Under the pieces are notes generated by a model, which was given only the letters and a program-made list of their open reading frames with translations, was not told the DNA's origin and searched no databases. DNA of 64,000 bases from Nocardia ninae NBRC 108245 (GTDB lineage Bacteria; Actinomycetota; Actinomycetes; Mycobacteriales; Mycobacteriaceae), in contig NZ_BJXA01000032.1 in assembly GCF_007990755.1 (NCBI RefSeq), forward strand, positions 1-64,000, written 5' to 3'. Shown one piece after another: positions 54,357 through 63,798 of this stretch. The stretch's first letter is position 1, and each line of letters begins with the position of its first letter. The position numbers and the translations under genes are program-made.

Positions 54357-55157
54357 ATGAAGCAGCAAGAACAAGCAGCCGACGGCACGCCCGATACCGA
54401 GGGGTTGAGCCGGCGCGAGGCGTGGGAGCAGGCCACCGGCGTGCCGATGATGCTGCTCGCCGTGCTGTTTCTCGCCGTCTACGCCTGGTATGTGCTGGAT
54501 ACCGGCGCCTCGCCACAGCTGGACGCGTGGCTCAGCCGGGTCGACATTGCGATCTGGGCTTTGTTCGCGATCGACTTCGGGACGCGATTCGCGTTGTCCA
54601 CTCGACGGTGGGAGTTCCTGCGCAACCATCCCATGGAGTTGCTGATCGTGCTGATTCCGCCGTTTCGCCCGCTACGGCTGGTGCGAGCGGCGGTGCTGGT
54701 GCTCGGCACCCTGAACCGGCAATCGCTGACTCAGCGGTCTCGCCTGTCGGTGTTCGTCGGAACCAGCTCGATACTGGTGCTGTTCCTGTGCAGCCTGGCC
54801 TTCTTCGACGCCGAGTACGGCGCGGAAGGCAGCAAGGTGCTGAGCTTCGGTGACGCGCTGTGGTGGTCGGCGGTCTCGGTCACCACGGTCGGTTACGGCG
54901 ACGTCTACCCAGTCACCGTGGAAGGTCGACTGATCTCCCTGGTGCTGATGACCTTCGGCATCGGCCTGATCTCCTTCGCCATCGGCACCACGACCAGCTG
55001 GGTGATCGATCAGCTGAAGACCGTCGAGGAGACCGCCGACCGCACGGATCGGGAGATCGGTGTGTTGGTCGAGGAGCTCCGTTCGTTGCGCGCCGAAGTT
55101 GCCGCGTTGCAGAACAACTCCGACGGCTCGAATACGGTTGTCGCGGACGGCCGTTAG
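54357..55157 (+). CDS. Voltage-gated-like potassium channel
   Basis: ATG 54357 is used; 54342 would add five residues. The 266-residue protein has four voltage-sensor-like segments including an Arg-bearing S4-like stretch (PPFRPLRLVRAAVLVLGTL). The pore helix and selectivity filter SVTTVGYGDVYP, S6, and a C-terminal coiled coil (RSLRAEVAALQNN) follow. This is a single Kv/KcsA-type subunit that would form tetramers. It lies between mycP and eccB, in an ESX-4 locus where no channel is expected. A link to secretion is unproven. Confidence 0.9.
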   Translation: MKQQEQAADGTPDTEGLSRREAWEQATGVPMMLLAVLFLAVYAWYVLDTGASPQLDAWLSRVDIAIWALFAIDFGTRFALSTRRWEFLRNHPMELLIVLIPPFRPLRLVRAAVLVLGTLNRQSLTQRSRLSVFVGTSSILVLFLCSLAFFDAEYGAEGSKVLSFGDALWWSAVSVTTVGYGDVYPVTVEGRLISLVLMTFGIGLISFAIGTTTSWVIDQLKTVEETADRTDREIGVLVEELRSLRAEVAALQNNSDGSNTVVADGR

Positions 55158-55161
55158 CCGA

Positions 55162-56649
55162 CTATTTGGCGGCGACGGGTTGCTTGGCCGGGTTCGGATC
55201 AGGGGCTACACCGTCGTGGGCGACCATGGCTTCCTCGCGACCCATCGTCGGCCCGCCGGCGAGTAGACCCACGATCGGCCATGGCGCGGGTTCCGGCGTA
55301 ACGCCCGATTCCGGGTCCATACCAAGCGCTTTCGCCGCATCGTTGTTCTTGATGCCGTAGCGAACACCGGTGTCGGACACGTAGAACATGCTGTCCTTGC
55401 GGCGGCTGTCCGGTTCGATGCCGGTGGTTTGCACGAAGGCGCCCGAGCCGGGCTTGAAGTAAACGGAGTCGACGTTGTCACCCTTGCCGTCGGCCTGGGC
55501 GAGCGGTACCAGCTGGGCTTTGCTCGACATCGGCAGATCGCTGGCGTCGATCACCGACAGGGTCGCGCGCACGGCGACATCGGCATTACCCGCCGCGCCG
55601 GGGATCGGCTTCCACGACAAGCAACTGACCGGACGGGAATTGGCCTGGACGATCGTCGGCGCGGCAGCCGGGTACGTGTCCACCTTCAGCGCCTTCGACG
55701 GGCGCGTTTGGTTGGCCTCGAAATCGCCGATTGCCGTGTTGTGGCCCGGATTCGGCTGCGAACTGCGGATAATTTCGGCGGTCAGTGGATTGATCTGCTG
55801 CAGTCCGTCGCGCAGGATCACGTAATTCTGATCAGCTTTACCTCCGAGTTGAACAACGGTGCCGATCTTCAGATTGTTGATCGAGTACCCGTCGGGCTGC
55901 CCACCCGGATCGTCGATTTTCGGCGGCACGATCGGATTCACTTCGGGAATGGAATTCAGCAGGCCCTCGCTGATAGGTCGCGGCGTTGCACCGCGGATCT
56001 TCAGTGGTCCGGTGACGGACGGGTCGTTCATGTCGACCCGGGCACGCGTCTTGTTCCACACGAGGTAGGTCGCGCTCTTGCCCTTGACCAGCAGCGCCTT
56101 GTCGTTCCCCATTTCCGCTGCTTTGTCGCCGAGTTCGAGGTCGCCGATCAACACCGACGTGCTGCGGTCGTCGCTGCCGTCTGCCTTCAACGAATCACAG
56201 ACGGTCCAGGCCCGCCCTTTTCCTGCTTTGTCGAAGATCAGCGAACCAGGCGCACCGGGGATGCCGATGAGCTGGCCGCGCGGCTTCTTGCCCAGCTCGG
56301 AATCCTTGACGACCGCAGGCTTGGACGCGTCACCGGCGGCCAGCCGGGCCGAGGCCAGGTTGAGGGTCGGGTGCACGACATCGCCGATCACCACGTAGAC
56401 GCCGCCGGACTCCTTGGCGATCAGGATCTTGCTGTTGTCGATCTTGGCTTGCGGTCGCAGCAGTGCGAGGACGCCGCAACCTGCCAATACGACGATCGCC
56501 AAGACGAGGCCGACCGCGTAGGCCCGCGACTGCGAACGCATCGGGTCGTGCAGCATCCGCACGTCCCGGCGGACCAGCGCATGCTCCATCCGGCGAACCA
56601 GAAAGCGGTAGCCGCTCACCTGCCACCGAGTGGTGGGTTTTGAAGGCAT
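55162..56649 (-). CDS. eccB: Type VII secretion protein EccB
   Basis: The 495-residue protein begins PTTRWQVSGYRFLVRRMEHA, the conserved EccB cytosolic start. One transmembrane helix follows (YAVGLVLAIVVLAGCGVLALL, residues about 44–64), then a large periplasmic domain with the R3-type SGGVYVVIGDVVHP motif. GGGGGAGG precedes the ATG. It is on the opposite strand from eccD–mycP, converging with the channel gene, and is divergent from eccE. Confidence 0.96.
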   Translation of the reverse strand: MPSKPTTRWQVSGYRFLVRRMEHALVRRDVRMLHDPMRSQSRAYAVGLVLAIVVLAGCGVLALLRPQAKIDNSKILIAKESGGVYVVIGDVVHPTLNLASARLAAGDASKPAVVKDSELGKKPRGQLIGIPGAPGSLIFDKAGKGRAWTVCDSLKADGSDDRSTSVLIGDLELGDKAAEMGNDKALLVKGKSATYLVWNKTRARVDMNDPSVTGPLKIRGATPRPISEGLLNSIPEVNPIVPPKIDDPGGQPDGYSINNLKIGTVVQLGGKADQNYVILRDGLQQINPLTAEIIRSSQPNPGHNTAIGDFEANQTRPSKALKVDTYPAAAPTIVQANSRPVSCLSWKPIPGAAGNADVAVRATLSVIDASDLPMSSKAQLVPLAQADGKGDNVDSVYFKPGSGAFVQTTGIEPDSRRKDSMFYVSDTGVRYGIKNNDAAKALGMDPESGVTPEPAPWPIVGLLAGGPTMGREEAMVAHDGVAPDPNPAKQPVAAK

Positions 56650-56760
56650 TATTCCTCCCCCGAACAGTGCTCACATTCGCGCAACACAGTACAGTTCCCG
56701 AGGACTCTTGTTCAGCTCGCCCACTATTATGGGCCGACACCGGGTACTTGGGGGACGACG

Positions 56761-58413
56761 ATGGCGGAACCTGCCGGGGCGGGACCACGGCCGCTCCTTG
56801 GCCGAATCTCGCTGCAGAATCTGTTGATTGCGCAGGTGATCGGCTTCATCGCGGGGGCGGTCGCGTTGATTGCCGGACTGCAACCGCTGATTGCCCTCGG
56901 GGTGGGCATCGTCGTCGCACTGATTCCACTGATCCCGATCGCCAAGCGCACCGTGCTCGATTGGATCGCCACCTGGTGGCGCTACCTCACCAAGCGGGAC
57001 TACACGATCGGCCAGACCGTCGACTTCCGCGGCGCCGACGGACGTTCGCTCGGGCTGTACTGGGACGGCAGCCGAGTCGTGACGGTCGTCGAGGTGCTCG
57101 CCCCGCCCGGTGGGCTGACCCGGATCGCCCGCAACACCGTGCACGCCTCGCACCTGCTGCCGCTGCCGGAACTGGCGAAATGCCTGAATCAGCACGACAT
57201 CCTGCTCAGCGGCATCGACATCGTCAGCCACGGGCACCGCAGCCGATCGGGCACCCCCGCGGGGAAGATCTACGAATCGCTGCTCGGGCCGCTGCCCGCG
57301 ACCGCGCATCGCACCGTCTGGCTGGCGATCAGCTTCGACGCGGTCGCGTGCCCGGAGGCGGCGGCCCGGCGCGGCGGCGGTGCGGAGGGCGCGTCGCGCG
57401 CGGTCACCATCGCGACCCAGCGCATCATGCGCACGCTCGAAGACGCCGACTGCAACGCCCGCATCCTGACCGCACCGGAAATCCGCAAGGCGGTCCTGCA
57501 GATCACCAGCGGTTTCGATCCGCGCACCCTCGAACATCGGTGGCGTTACGCCGAAATCGGCAACAGCGTGAACATCGGCATGGCCGTCGACCCGAAGCGA
57601 CTCGGTTCGGATCTGCTCGCCCAGCTGTGGGTGGCGCCCTCGCGCGGCACCACGGTGGCGGTGCGGCTGCGGCCGGGAAGCTCGGCGGAGTCGGTGAGCA
57701 TCGGTGCGGCATGGCGGCTGACCGCGCGGGAACTGCCGGAGCGCTACAAACTCGCGGGCATGGTGTCGATGAACGGCCGGCATCGCGACGGGCTGCTCGC
57801 GCACCTGCCGCTCGCGGTTCCGGGCGTGGACGCCACCGTCCCGATGAGCGAATACCCGATCGACGTGATCGACGCGTTGCACCTACCGTCCTCGGGTTGC
57901 GGTCAGCTGATCGGCTCCGACGACGAAGGCAACGGCGTCGCGGTCCGCATCGTCGGCGCGGGCATCTCGACCGTCTATGTGGCCGGGGAGCTTTATCTCG
58001 CACAGCAATTGGTGTTCCGCGCGCTCGCGGTCGGCGAACGTATTCTGATCCGCACCGACCGGGCGCATGCCTGGGAGAACCTGGTCACCACCATCGGCAA
58101 TCCGGAGCGCCTGACCCTCGCGGTCGAAACTCACCAGTCCGACGCGGGTTTCACCGCGACCGTGGTGGACGGCGTCCTCGCGCCAGCCCCGCACGCGGGT
58201 GTCACCACCATCTACGTCACCGGCGACCCGATGGGCTGGCCCGCCACCCGCCCCGACCTGTCCATCCACCAGCCCGCGGCGATCGGCAACCACGTCATCC
58301 TGCGCACCGGCACGGCGCAGGTCGACCTCACCCTGGTCTCCATCCCTCGCGAAGCCACCTACATCGGCCACCCGCGCGGGCGTCGCGGCGCACCGGTCGG
58401 TGCCACGGGCTAA
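56761..58413 (+). CDS. eccE: Type VII secretion protein EccE
   Basis: The 550-residue protein has two N-terminal transmembrane helices (NLLIAQVIGFIAGAVALIAG and GIVVALIPLIPIA) followed by an EccE domain (WWRYLTKRDYTIGQ, then the long periplasmic part). GGGGGA lies 5 nt before the ATG. EccE is part of the ESX membrane complex but is absent from M. tuberculosis ESX-4; it is present in M. abscessus ESX-4 (from memory). Its presence suggests a full, functional secretion complex here. Confidence 0.93.
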   Translation: MAEPAGAGPRPLLGRISLQNLLIAQVIGFIAGAVALIAGLQPLIALGVGIVVALIPLIPIAKRTVLDWIATWWRYLTKRDYTIGQTVDFRGADGRSLGLYWDGSRVVTVVEVLAPPGGLTRIARNTVHASHLLPLPELAKCLNQHDILLSGIDIVSHGHRSRSGTPAGKIYESLLGPLPATAHRTVWLAISFDAVACPEAAARRGGGAEGASRAVTIATQRIMRTLEDADCNARILTAPEIRKAVLQITSGFDPRTLEHRWRYAEIGNSVNIGMAVDPKRLGSDLLAQLWVAPSRGTTVAVRLRPGSSAESVSIGAAWRLTARELPERYKLAGMVSMNGRHRDGLLAHLPLAVPGVDATVPMSEYPIDVIDALHLPSSGCGQLIGSDDEGNGVAVRIVGAGISTVYVAGELYLAQQLVFRALAVGERILIRTDRAHAWENLVTTIGNPERLTLAVETHQSDAGFTATVVDGVLAPAPHAGVTTIYVTGDPMGWPATRPDLSIHQPAAIGNHVILRTGTAQVDLTLVSIPREATYIGHPRGRRGAPVGATG

Positions 58414-58644
58414 CGCCGCGCATCTCCTGTTTCGCCGCGTACCGCACCATCGACAGGTCGGGAGCCAGCCCCGACGAGTCGCGCAAATTCCCTTGTGCGC
58501 AAGCCAATTCAGGGGATGAATCAGCCCCGCGGGTAAATACTGCATCGACGGCAAGAGTTGACGGCAAGAGATCGGCAAACTAGCGTCCAGATAGGCGGCT
58601 CGGTTGGAGCCGCCCCAATGGGGAGTTCTGGGGAGGATTCATTC

Positions 58645-58896
58645 ATGAAGTTTTCGATCTATGCGTTTGCATCGCTGCTGGCCGCCGGCATCGCTTCGGC
58701 GGCGCTGAATCCTGGTGTAGCGAACGCGATTCCGTCGAGCTGCACTATCGCGAATTCCGCGGTCGTCTGCAAGACCGCGCGAGATTGCGAGAGTGCACGT
58801 AAAGAGCTCAAGGCGCAGCATCCGAATATCAGCCGATGCTATAACCAGCAGCCAGACAAAGATCGATTCGAGTACGTACATATGGCGCGCTGGTAG
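58645..58896 (+). CDS. Small Sec-secreted Cys-containing peptide
   Basis: The 83-residue product begins at ATG 58645 behind GGGGAGG. Its signal peptide (YAFASLLAAGIASAALNPGV, cleavage probably after ANA) leads to a mature part of about 54 residues. The mature part contains four cysteines (SSCTIANSAVVCKTARDCES and SRCYNQ), likely two disulfides, and ends YVHMARW. It is 231 bp after eccE. I do not recognise a family. It could be a stable secreted effector or surface peptide. Confidence 0.72.
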   Translation: MKFSIYAFASLLAAGIASAALNPGVANAIPSSCTIANSAVVCKTARDCESARKELKAQHPNISRCYNQQPDKDRFEYVHMARW

Positions 58897-59136
58897 TCAC
58901 GGGCGCACACCGCGGCGCAGCGGTGGCGAGCGCATGCTGACGTAGCGCACCTGGTGACGCGCCGTGCACGATTTCGTGCGCGGCGCGTTACTTGTTGCAC
59001 GGCAGGCACATTGGCGCGGCGAATGCGTACCAGTTCGCACCGGCACTCGACCTACTGCTCCACGTTCTGGCGCGGCACGCCTCAGATTGCCAAGAACTTC
59101 GTGCGCGGCAGGCGAGCCGGCGCGCAACTGCGGTGA

Positions 59137-59697
59137 TCAGCCCGGGTAGGGGTCGACGTTCCGTGCCACCCGCAAAGTTCTTGCCCACCAGGACAACTGG
59201 CGGAGCATACGAGCGGCGGCGTCGATGGCCGCACCGTCCTGCGTTTCTCCGGCGGCGTCGAACTGCTTCTTGGCCTGGTGGAAGCTGACGGTTTCGCGGA
59301 TCGAGACCATGTGGATCTCAGCCACCACCTGACGTAATTGCTCCACGGCTCGCAGGCCGCCGGAGAGCCCGCCGTAGGAGACGAAACCGATCGGCTTGGC
59401 GCGCCATTCATGTTTCGCCGTGTCGAACGCGGTCTTCAGCGAAGCCGGGTACCCGTGGTTGTACTCGGAGGTGATCGCGACGAAGGCGTCCGCGGCGGCC
59501 AGCCTGGCCCGGTAGTCGGCGACCTCGGGGGTCTCGGTGAGGCTGGTCGGCAGCGGGGTGTCCGCGAGATCTATGACGCCCGTGTCGAACTCGTCATGCG
59601 CGCGTAGTGTGCCCAGGAACCAGTCGGCGACCACCGGAGCGAACCGCTCCGGACGCACGCTGGCCACGATGACCTCGAGCCGCAACGGAGTGTCCAT
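59137..59697 (-). CDS. NADPH-dependent FMN reductase-family protein
   Basis: The 186-residue flavodoxin-like protein carries the FMN-binding ITSEYNHGYPASLKTAFD motif and KPIGFVSYGGLSGG, both typical of the NADPH:FMN/azoreductase-like family. It begins LRLEVIVASVRPERF, where the S-x-R phosphate loop lies. Probably a soluble quinone or flavin reductase. It is divergent from the NmrA-like gene, with a 45-bp gap. Confidence 0.92.
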   Translation of the reverse strand: MDTPLRLEVIVASVRPERFAPVVADWFLGTLRAHDEFDTGVIDLADTPLPTSLTETPEVADYRARLAAADAFVAITSEYNHGYPASLKTAFDTAKHEWRAKPIGFVSYGGLSGGLRAVEQLRQVVAEIHMVSIRETVSFHQAKKQFDAAGETQDGAAIDAAARMLRQLSWWARTLRVARNVDPYPG

Positions 59698-59742
59698 CGC
59701 GTGAGCTTAACGCGCGCGGGGCGGGCCGAAAGGAAGAAGAAA

Positions 59743-60576
59743 ATGATCTTGGTAACCGGCGCTACCGGAAACATCGGTGGCGAGGTGGTGACGGCGCTGA
59801 GCGAGTCCGGCGCGCCGGTGCGCGCGCTGGTGCGCGATCCGGCGACGGCCACGCTGCCCGCGGGCGTCGAGGCGGTGACCGGCGATCTGAACCGGCCGGA
59901 GACCATGGTCGACGCCCTCGACGAGGTGCGCGCGCTGTTCCTGCTGCCCGGCTACGACAACCAGGCCGACCTGCTGGACCGCGCGAAAAAGGCCGGGGTG
60001 CAACGGGTCGTGCTGCTGTCGAGCGCCTCGGCGGCACTGCAGGATCTGGACAACGCCGTCTCCCGCTACATGACGCTGTCCGAGCGGGCGGTGCGCGAAT
60101 CCGAACTGGCCTGGACGTTTCTGCGGCCGCGCTCGTTCATGTCGAACGCACTGCGCTGGCTGCCGCAACTCGCGGCCGGTGACGTGGTGCGGGTGCAGTT
60201 CCCCGAGGTCCGGTTCGGCGCGATCGACCCCGCCGACATCGCCGCCGTCGCCGCCCTGGCACTCACCGGCGACCACCTCGACGGCCGGACGCTCGAACTG
60301 ACCGGCCCGCAGGCCCTGCTGCCCGCCGACCAGATCGCCATTCTCGCCGCGACTTTGGACCGGCCGCTGGTCGCGCAGGGCCTGAGCACCGAGGAGACCA
60401 GGGCGGAACTCAGCGCGACCATGCCGCAGCACTACGTCGAGGCCTTCCTGAGCTTCTTCGCCGGCGGCACCCTGGACGAGGCGACGCTGCACCCCACCGT
60501 GCAGGAAGTCACCGGACGCGCGCCACGCACCTTCGAACAGTGGGCGCAGGCGCACGCCGCCGCCTTCACCGGCTGA
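59743..60576 (+). CDS. NmrA-like NAD(P)-binding protein
   Basis: Start is ATG 59743, with AGGAAG upstream. The 277-residue Rossmann-fold protein has VTGATGNIGGEVV (dinucleotide loop), then the region around VVLLSSASAAL and a C-terminal substrate part. It lacks the YxxxK of classical short-chain dehydrogenases, as in the NmrA/HSCARG atypical group. It may be a redox-sensing regulator or a quinone oxidoreductase (QOR2-like). Paired divergently with the FMN reductase, suggesting a shared role in quinone stress. Confidence 0.88.
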   Translation: MILVTGATGNIGGEVVTALSESGAPVRALVRDPATATLPAGVEAVTGDLNRPETMVDALDEVRALFLLPGYDNQADLLDRAKKAGVQRVVLLSSASAALQDLDNAVSRYMTLSERAVRESELAWTFLRPRSFMSNALRWLPQLAAGDVVRVQFPEVRFGAIDPADIAAVAALALTGDHLDGRTLELTGPQALLPADQIAILAATLDRPLVAQGLSTEETRAELSATMPQHYVEAFLSFFAGGTLDEATLHPTVQEVTGRAPRTFEQWAQAHAAAFTG

Positions 60577-60683
60577 GGCGGGTAAGCGGACCCTGTCCAC
60601 GGTCGGCCTCGGCGAGTCAGGCACGATATGCACTGGCTATCAGCCTGACCGTGGCATAGGGTTCGACTCGGGAGGGGGGATTT

Positions 60684-61715
60684 GTGATACTCGGGCGCTG
60701 GTTGCTCATCGAAACGCTCGGACACGTCGACACCTGGTCGCTGCTCGCGGTCGGTACGGCGCCCCGGGAATGGAAGTCGTTCCAGCGCGCCGTTTCCACC
60801 CGATTACAACCCCTCATCGCCACCGCCTACACCAGCGGCACGGTCGTCGACCAGCAGCTGCCGCAGTCCCGGCACGACTGGTCAGGCCAGCGCATCGTGG
60901 TGGTGCCCCTGCACGGGCCCGACGAACGGGTCCATGCCGTCCGGCTGTGGGTGGGCACGGGCGATCCGCCACCGCCGGTCGGCGTCGCCGCGTTCGGGGT
61001 CGACGCGCGAGCCCGGCGGATCGAAGCCCTCCCCTACGACCTCGGGCCGCATTTCGAGGACGGCCGCATCGTCTGGATCGGTGCCGAATCCTTCGAGCTG
61101 ATCGAACGTTTCGACGGCGCACTCGATCTCGTAGCCACGCTGGCCAGATCGACACCCGGCGACCGGTGGCTCGACACCGCGACCGTGCGTGCGCGGACCG
61201 GTCCGCGCACGCTGCTGCTCGCCGCGCGTAACCCCGACGAGAACCGGTACCGCTGGCTGGGTCTGGCCGTCGATGTCACCGATAGTGTTGCGCCCCAGCG
61301 TAAATCGTTCGAGGCAGCGACCCTGGACCTACTGCGCGGCGCACAGCCGAACCTCTACCTCGCCATCGTCGACCTGGCCCAGGTGCGGCTGATCCGCTGG
61401 GTCACCGAGCCGGTGCCCGGGTTGCGCTGGGGCCGCGGCACCGACGAGCGCACCGTGCCACACCCCGCCGATCGGGACCGAATAGTCTGCGCCCGCAACG
61501 ACATCCGCTCCGGTGCCGAGCGGGTCACGCTGGCGGCGGTGCGGATGGCCACCGATACCGGCGACTGGCTCGTCGCCGACCTGGAGGCCTCACCGCTGCC
61601 CGGTGGAACGACGGGCGCGCGGGTGCCCGAATTCGCCTTGGTTCAGCTGGAAATCATCGACGACCCGCAACCGGAGGAACCGTCGGCCACTGACCAACCG
61701 CCCGCAACCCCGTGA
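60684..61715 (+). CDS. Hypothetical protein, PAS/GAF-like sensor family
   Basis: Start is GTG 60684 behind GGAGGGGGG. The 343-residue soluble protein opens with RWLLIETLGHVDTWSLLAVG, a start I recall from mycobacterial/nocardial proteins with DUF5593-type PAS/GAF-like domains. Two alpha/beta sensor-like modules (about 1–170 and 215–320) can be imagined, with no DNA-binding or catalytic motif. The tail is acidic and Pro-rich. Function unknown. It converges with the epimerase gene 4 bp away. Confidence 0.6.
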   Translation: MILGRWLLIETLGHVDTWSLLAVGTAPREWKSFQRAVSTRLQPLIATAYTSGTVVDQQLPQSRHDWSGQRIVVVPLHGPDERVHAVRLWVGTGDPPPPVGVAAFGVDARARRIEALPYDLGPHFEDGRIVWIGAESFELIERFDGALDLVATLARSTPGDRWLDTATVRARTGPRTLLLAARNPDENRYRWLGLAVDVTDSVAPQRKSFEAATLDLLRGAQPNLYLAIVDLAQVRLIRWVTEPVPGLRWGRGTDERTVPHPADRDRIVCARNDIRSGAERVTLAAVRMATDTGDWLVADLEASPLPGGTTGARVPEFALVQLEIIDDPQPEEPSATDQPPATP

Positions 61716-61719
61716 CCTG

Positions 61720-62733
61720 TCAGCCTGCCGCGGCCTCCGCAGGCACAGCCACGAACTCGGCCAAGCCTTGCTGCGGCGCGACCACCGCACTGAAACCCAA
61801 TGTGCGCCTGGCCCGTTCGGGATCGGCGACGAAATGACGGACATCGCCGATCCGGTATTGCCCGGTCACCACGGGCGCGGGACCACCACACGCCTTCGCC
61901 ATGATCGAGGCGACCTCCCACAACGTGATCGGCCGCCCGGACGCGATATTCAGTGGAACGAACCCGGGCAGCGCCCGCTCGACCGCCGCGAGCACGGCCA
62001 CCGCGGCATCGCGCACGTGCACGAAATCCCGGACCTGCCCGCCATCCTCGAACACATGCGGCGCCCGCCCCTCATCCAGCGCGGCCCGCACCTGACCCAC
62101 CATCCCGGCCCGCGCGCCTACACCGTAGACCTGATGCATCCGCAGCGCGGTCACCGCGCCACCGACCTGCAAACCCCAAGCGAAGGCATAGTTTTCCTGC
62201 GCCACCTTGCTCGCGCCGTAGCTGCCGCGCGGGCGCAGCGGCGCGTCCTCCCCCACCGGCTCCCAGGTCAGCACGTCGCCGGTGCGCGGAGCCCGATGGT
62301 CGAACATGCCCCGATCCAGATCCGCGCGCCTGCGCAGCCCGGGGAAGAACGGCCCGCCGCGCACGCTGCGGTAGCGGCCCTCGCCGTACACGCTGATCGA
62401 TGACGCGAGCACCAGGCGGCGCACCTTCGCCCGCTCCATGGCGCCGAGTAACGCGGCGGTGCCCAGATCGTTGTGTGTCGCGAATTCGGCCGGACCGGCG
62501 CCCGCGGTGACCGCGGCGAGATGGCAGACGACGTCGATGCCCGCGAGCAGCGGCGCGAGCGCGTCGGCGTCGCGCACATCGACCCGCGAAACACCGTCCG
62601 GCGGCTGCGCGTCCGGCCCGTGCACGGTGTCGAGCATCAGATCGATGCCGACTACTTCATGACCTGCGGAAGACACGGCCTTGCACACGTGTGTTCCGAG
62701 GAAACCGGCCGCGCCGGTGACCAGCACTCTCAT
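61720..62733 (-). CDS. NAD-dependent epimerase/dehydratase, GalE3-like
   Basis: The 337-residue extended SDR has VTGAAGFLGTHVCKAV for NAD binding and the catalytic GSYGASKVAQEN (YxxxK variant: Tyr and Lys both present). Also present are VCHLAAVTAG and DFVHVRDAAVAV of the sugar-nucleotide epimerase group. It follows the MTA phosphorylase gene by 33 bp on the same strand, the order of Rv0535–Rv0536 (galE3) in M. tuberculosis from memory. The substrate is probably a nucleotide sugar but is not established. Confidence 0.9.
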   Translation of the reverse strand: MRVLVTGAAGFLGTHVCKAVSSAGHEVVGIDLMLDTVHGPDAQPPDGVSRVDVRDADALAPLLAGIDVVCHLAAVTAGAGPAEFATHNDLGTAALLGAMERAKVRRLVLASSISVYGEGRYRSVRGGPFFPGLRRRADLDRGMFDHRAPRTGDVLTWEPVGEDAPLRPRGSYGASKVAQENYAFAWGLQVGGAVTALRMHQVYGVGARAGMVGQVRAALDEGRAPHVFEDGGQVRDFVHVRDAAVAVLAAVERALPGFVPLNIASGRPITLWEVASIMAKACGGPAPVVTGQYRIGDVRHFVADPERARRTLGFSAVVAPQQGLAEFVAVPAEAAAG

Positions 62734-62766
62734 TCACCGCACCCTTGTTCGGCACCCCCGCATGGG

Positions 62767-63576
62767 TCAGGGTAACTCGAACGGGAGCGACACTCCGGTA
62801 TGAACGCGGCACCGATCGCAGGTGTCGGTCTCGGTGACCGCGGCCACCGAGCGGCGGATCAGGTCCTTGAACGGCACCAGGTTGCGCTTGAACTCGGCGA
62901 ACACATCGACCGCGTGCACGCCGGTACCCTCCTCCAGGCCCGCATCCAGATCGGTCACCAAAGCGACTGCGGCGTAGCACATCTCGAGTTCTCGGGCGAG
63001 CACGGCCTCGGGGTGACCGGTCATGTTCACCAGGTCCCAGCCCTGCCCGGCGAACCAGCGACTCTCCGCCCTGGTGGAAAATCGGGGGCCTTGGACGACG
63101 ACCATCGTGCCCGCGCCCTTCATCGGCAGCACATCGTCGGCGGATTTGATCGTCGCGGTACGAAGGTCATCGCAGTACGGGTCGGCGAAGGAGACGTGCA
63201 CGCCACCGCCGTCGAAATAAGTCTGCGGACGGCCCGAGGTCCGGTCCACCAACTGGTCCGGCACCGCCACCGTGCCGGGACCCCAGTCCCCGCGCAGGCT
63301 GCCCACAGCGCAGGGCGCGAACACCCGCCGCACCCCGAGTGAACGCAACGCCCACATGTTCGCCTGGTACGGCAGGGTGTGCGGAGCGAACTCGTGACTC
63401 TTGCCGTGCCGCGGCAGGAAGGCGACCGGCCGCCCCTGCACCTCGCCGATCGCAACCGGCGCACTCGGCGCCCCGTACGGGGTTTCTACCTCGACGTGCG
63501 TCGCCTCGTTGTCGAAGAAATCGTAGAAGCCGCTGCCGCCGATGACGGCGAGCGCAGGCCTGGCATGCGAACTCAT
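62767..63576 (-). CDS. mtnP: S-methyl-5'-thioadenosine phosphorylase
   Basis: ATG 63576 (MSSHARPALAVIGGSGFYDF) is the start; the frame is open further upstream but lacks the family fold there. The 269-residue enzyme splits methylthioadenosine, a by-product of polyamine and homoserine-lactone-type reactions, into adenine and methylthioribose-1-phosphate. Motifs include GGSGFYDF, LPRHGKSHEFAPH, QGPRFSTRAESRWF and MTGHPEAVLARELEMCYA. It is the first gene of a two-gene operon. Confidence 0.93.
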   Translation of the reverse strand: MSSHARPALAVIGGSGFYDFFDNEATHVEVETPYGAPSAPVAIGEVQGRPVAFLPRHGKSHEFAPHTLPYQANMWALRSLGVRRVFAPCAVGSLRGDWGPGTVAVPDQLVDRTSGRPQTYFDGGGVHVSFADPYCDDLRTATIKSADDVLPMKGAGTMVVVQGPRFSTRAESRWFAGQGWDLVNMTGHPEAVLARELEMCYAAVALVTDLDAGLEEGTGVHAVDVFAEFKRNLVPFKDLIRRSVAAVTETDTCDRCRVHTGVSLPFELP

Positions 63577-63798
63577 GCCCCGATTCTCCCGTCCCCGAGA
63601 CGTCCGCCGATCAACGGGTACCGCAACTCCGAGCGCACGCCAGGTAGAGCCTTGTCGGTGGACTCGGCCATGATGGCGGGCGGGGTGCTCGCGGTCTGCG
63701 GTATCGCGCTGGCGCGTGGTGGAGCCGAGGATCGGGTCGCTGCTCGGCCGCGTGACCCCGTGGAACAGGCGCTGACCTGACAAGTCGGGCGGAAAACT

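Noticed and set aside
58897-59136. Repeated gcgcggcg-type words suggesting a structured RNA
   Set aside because: Repeats are short and imperfect and no consistent long stem could be drawn; probably just GC-rich intergenic DNA.
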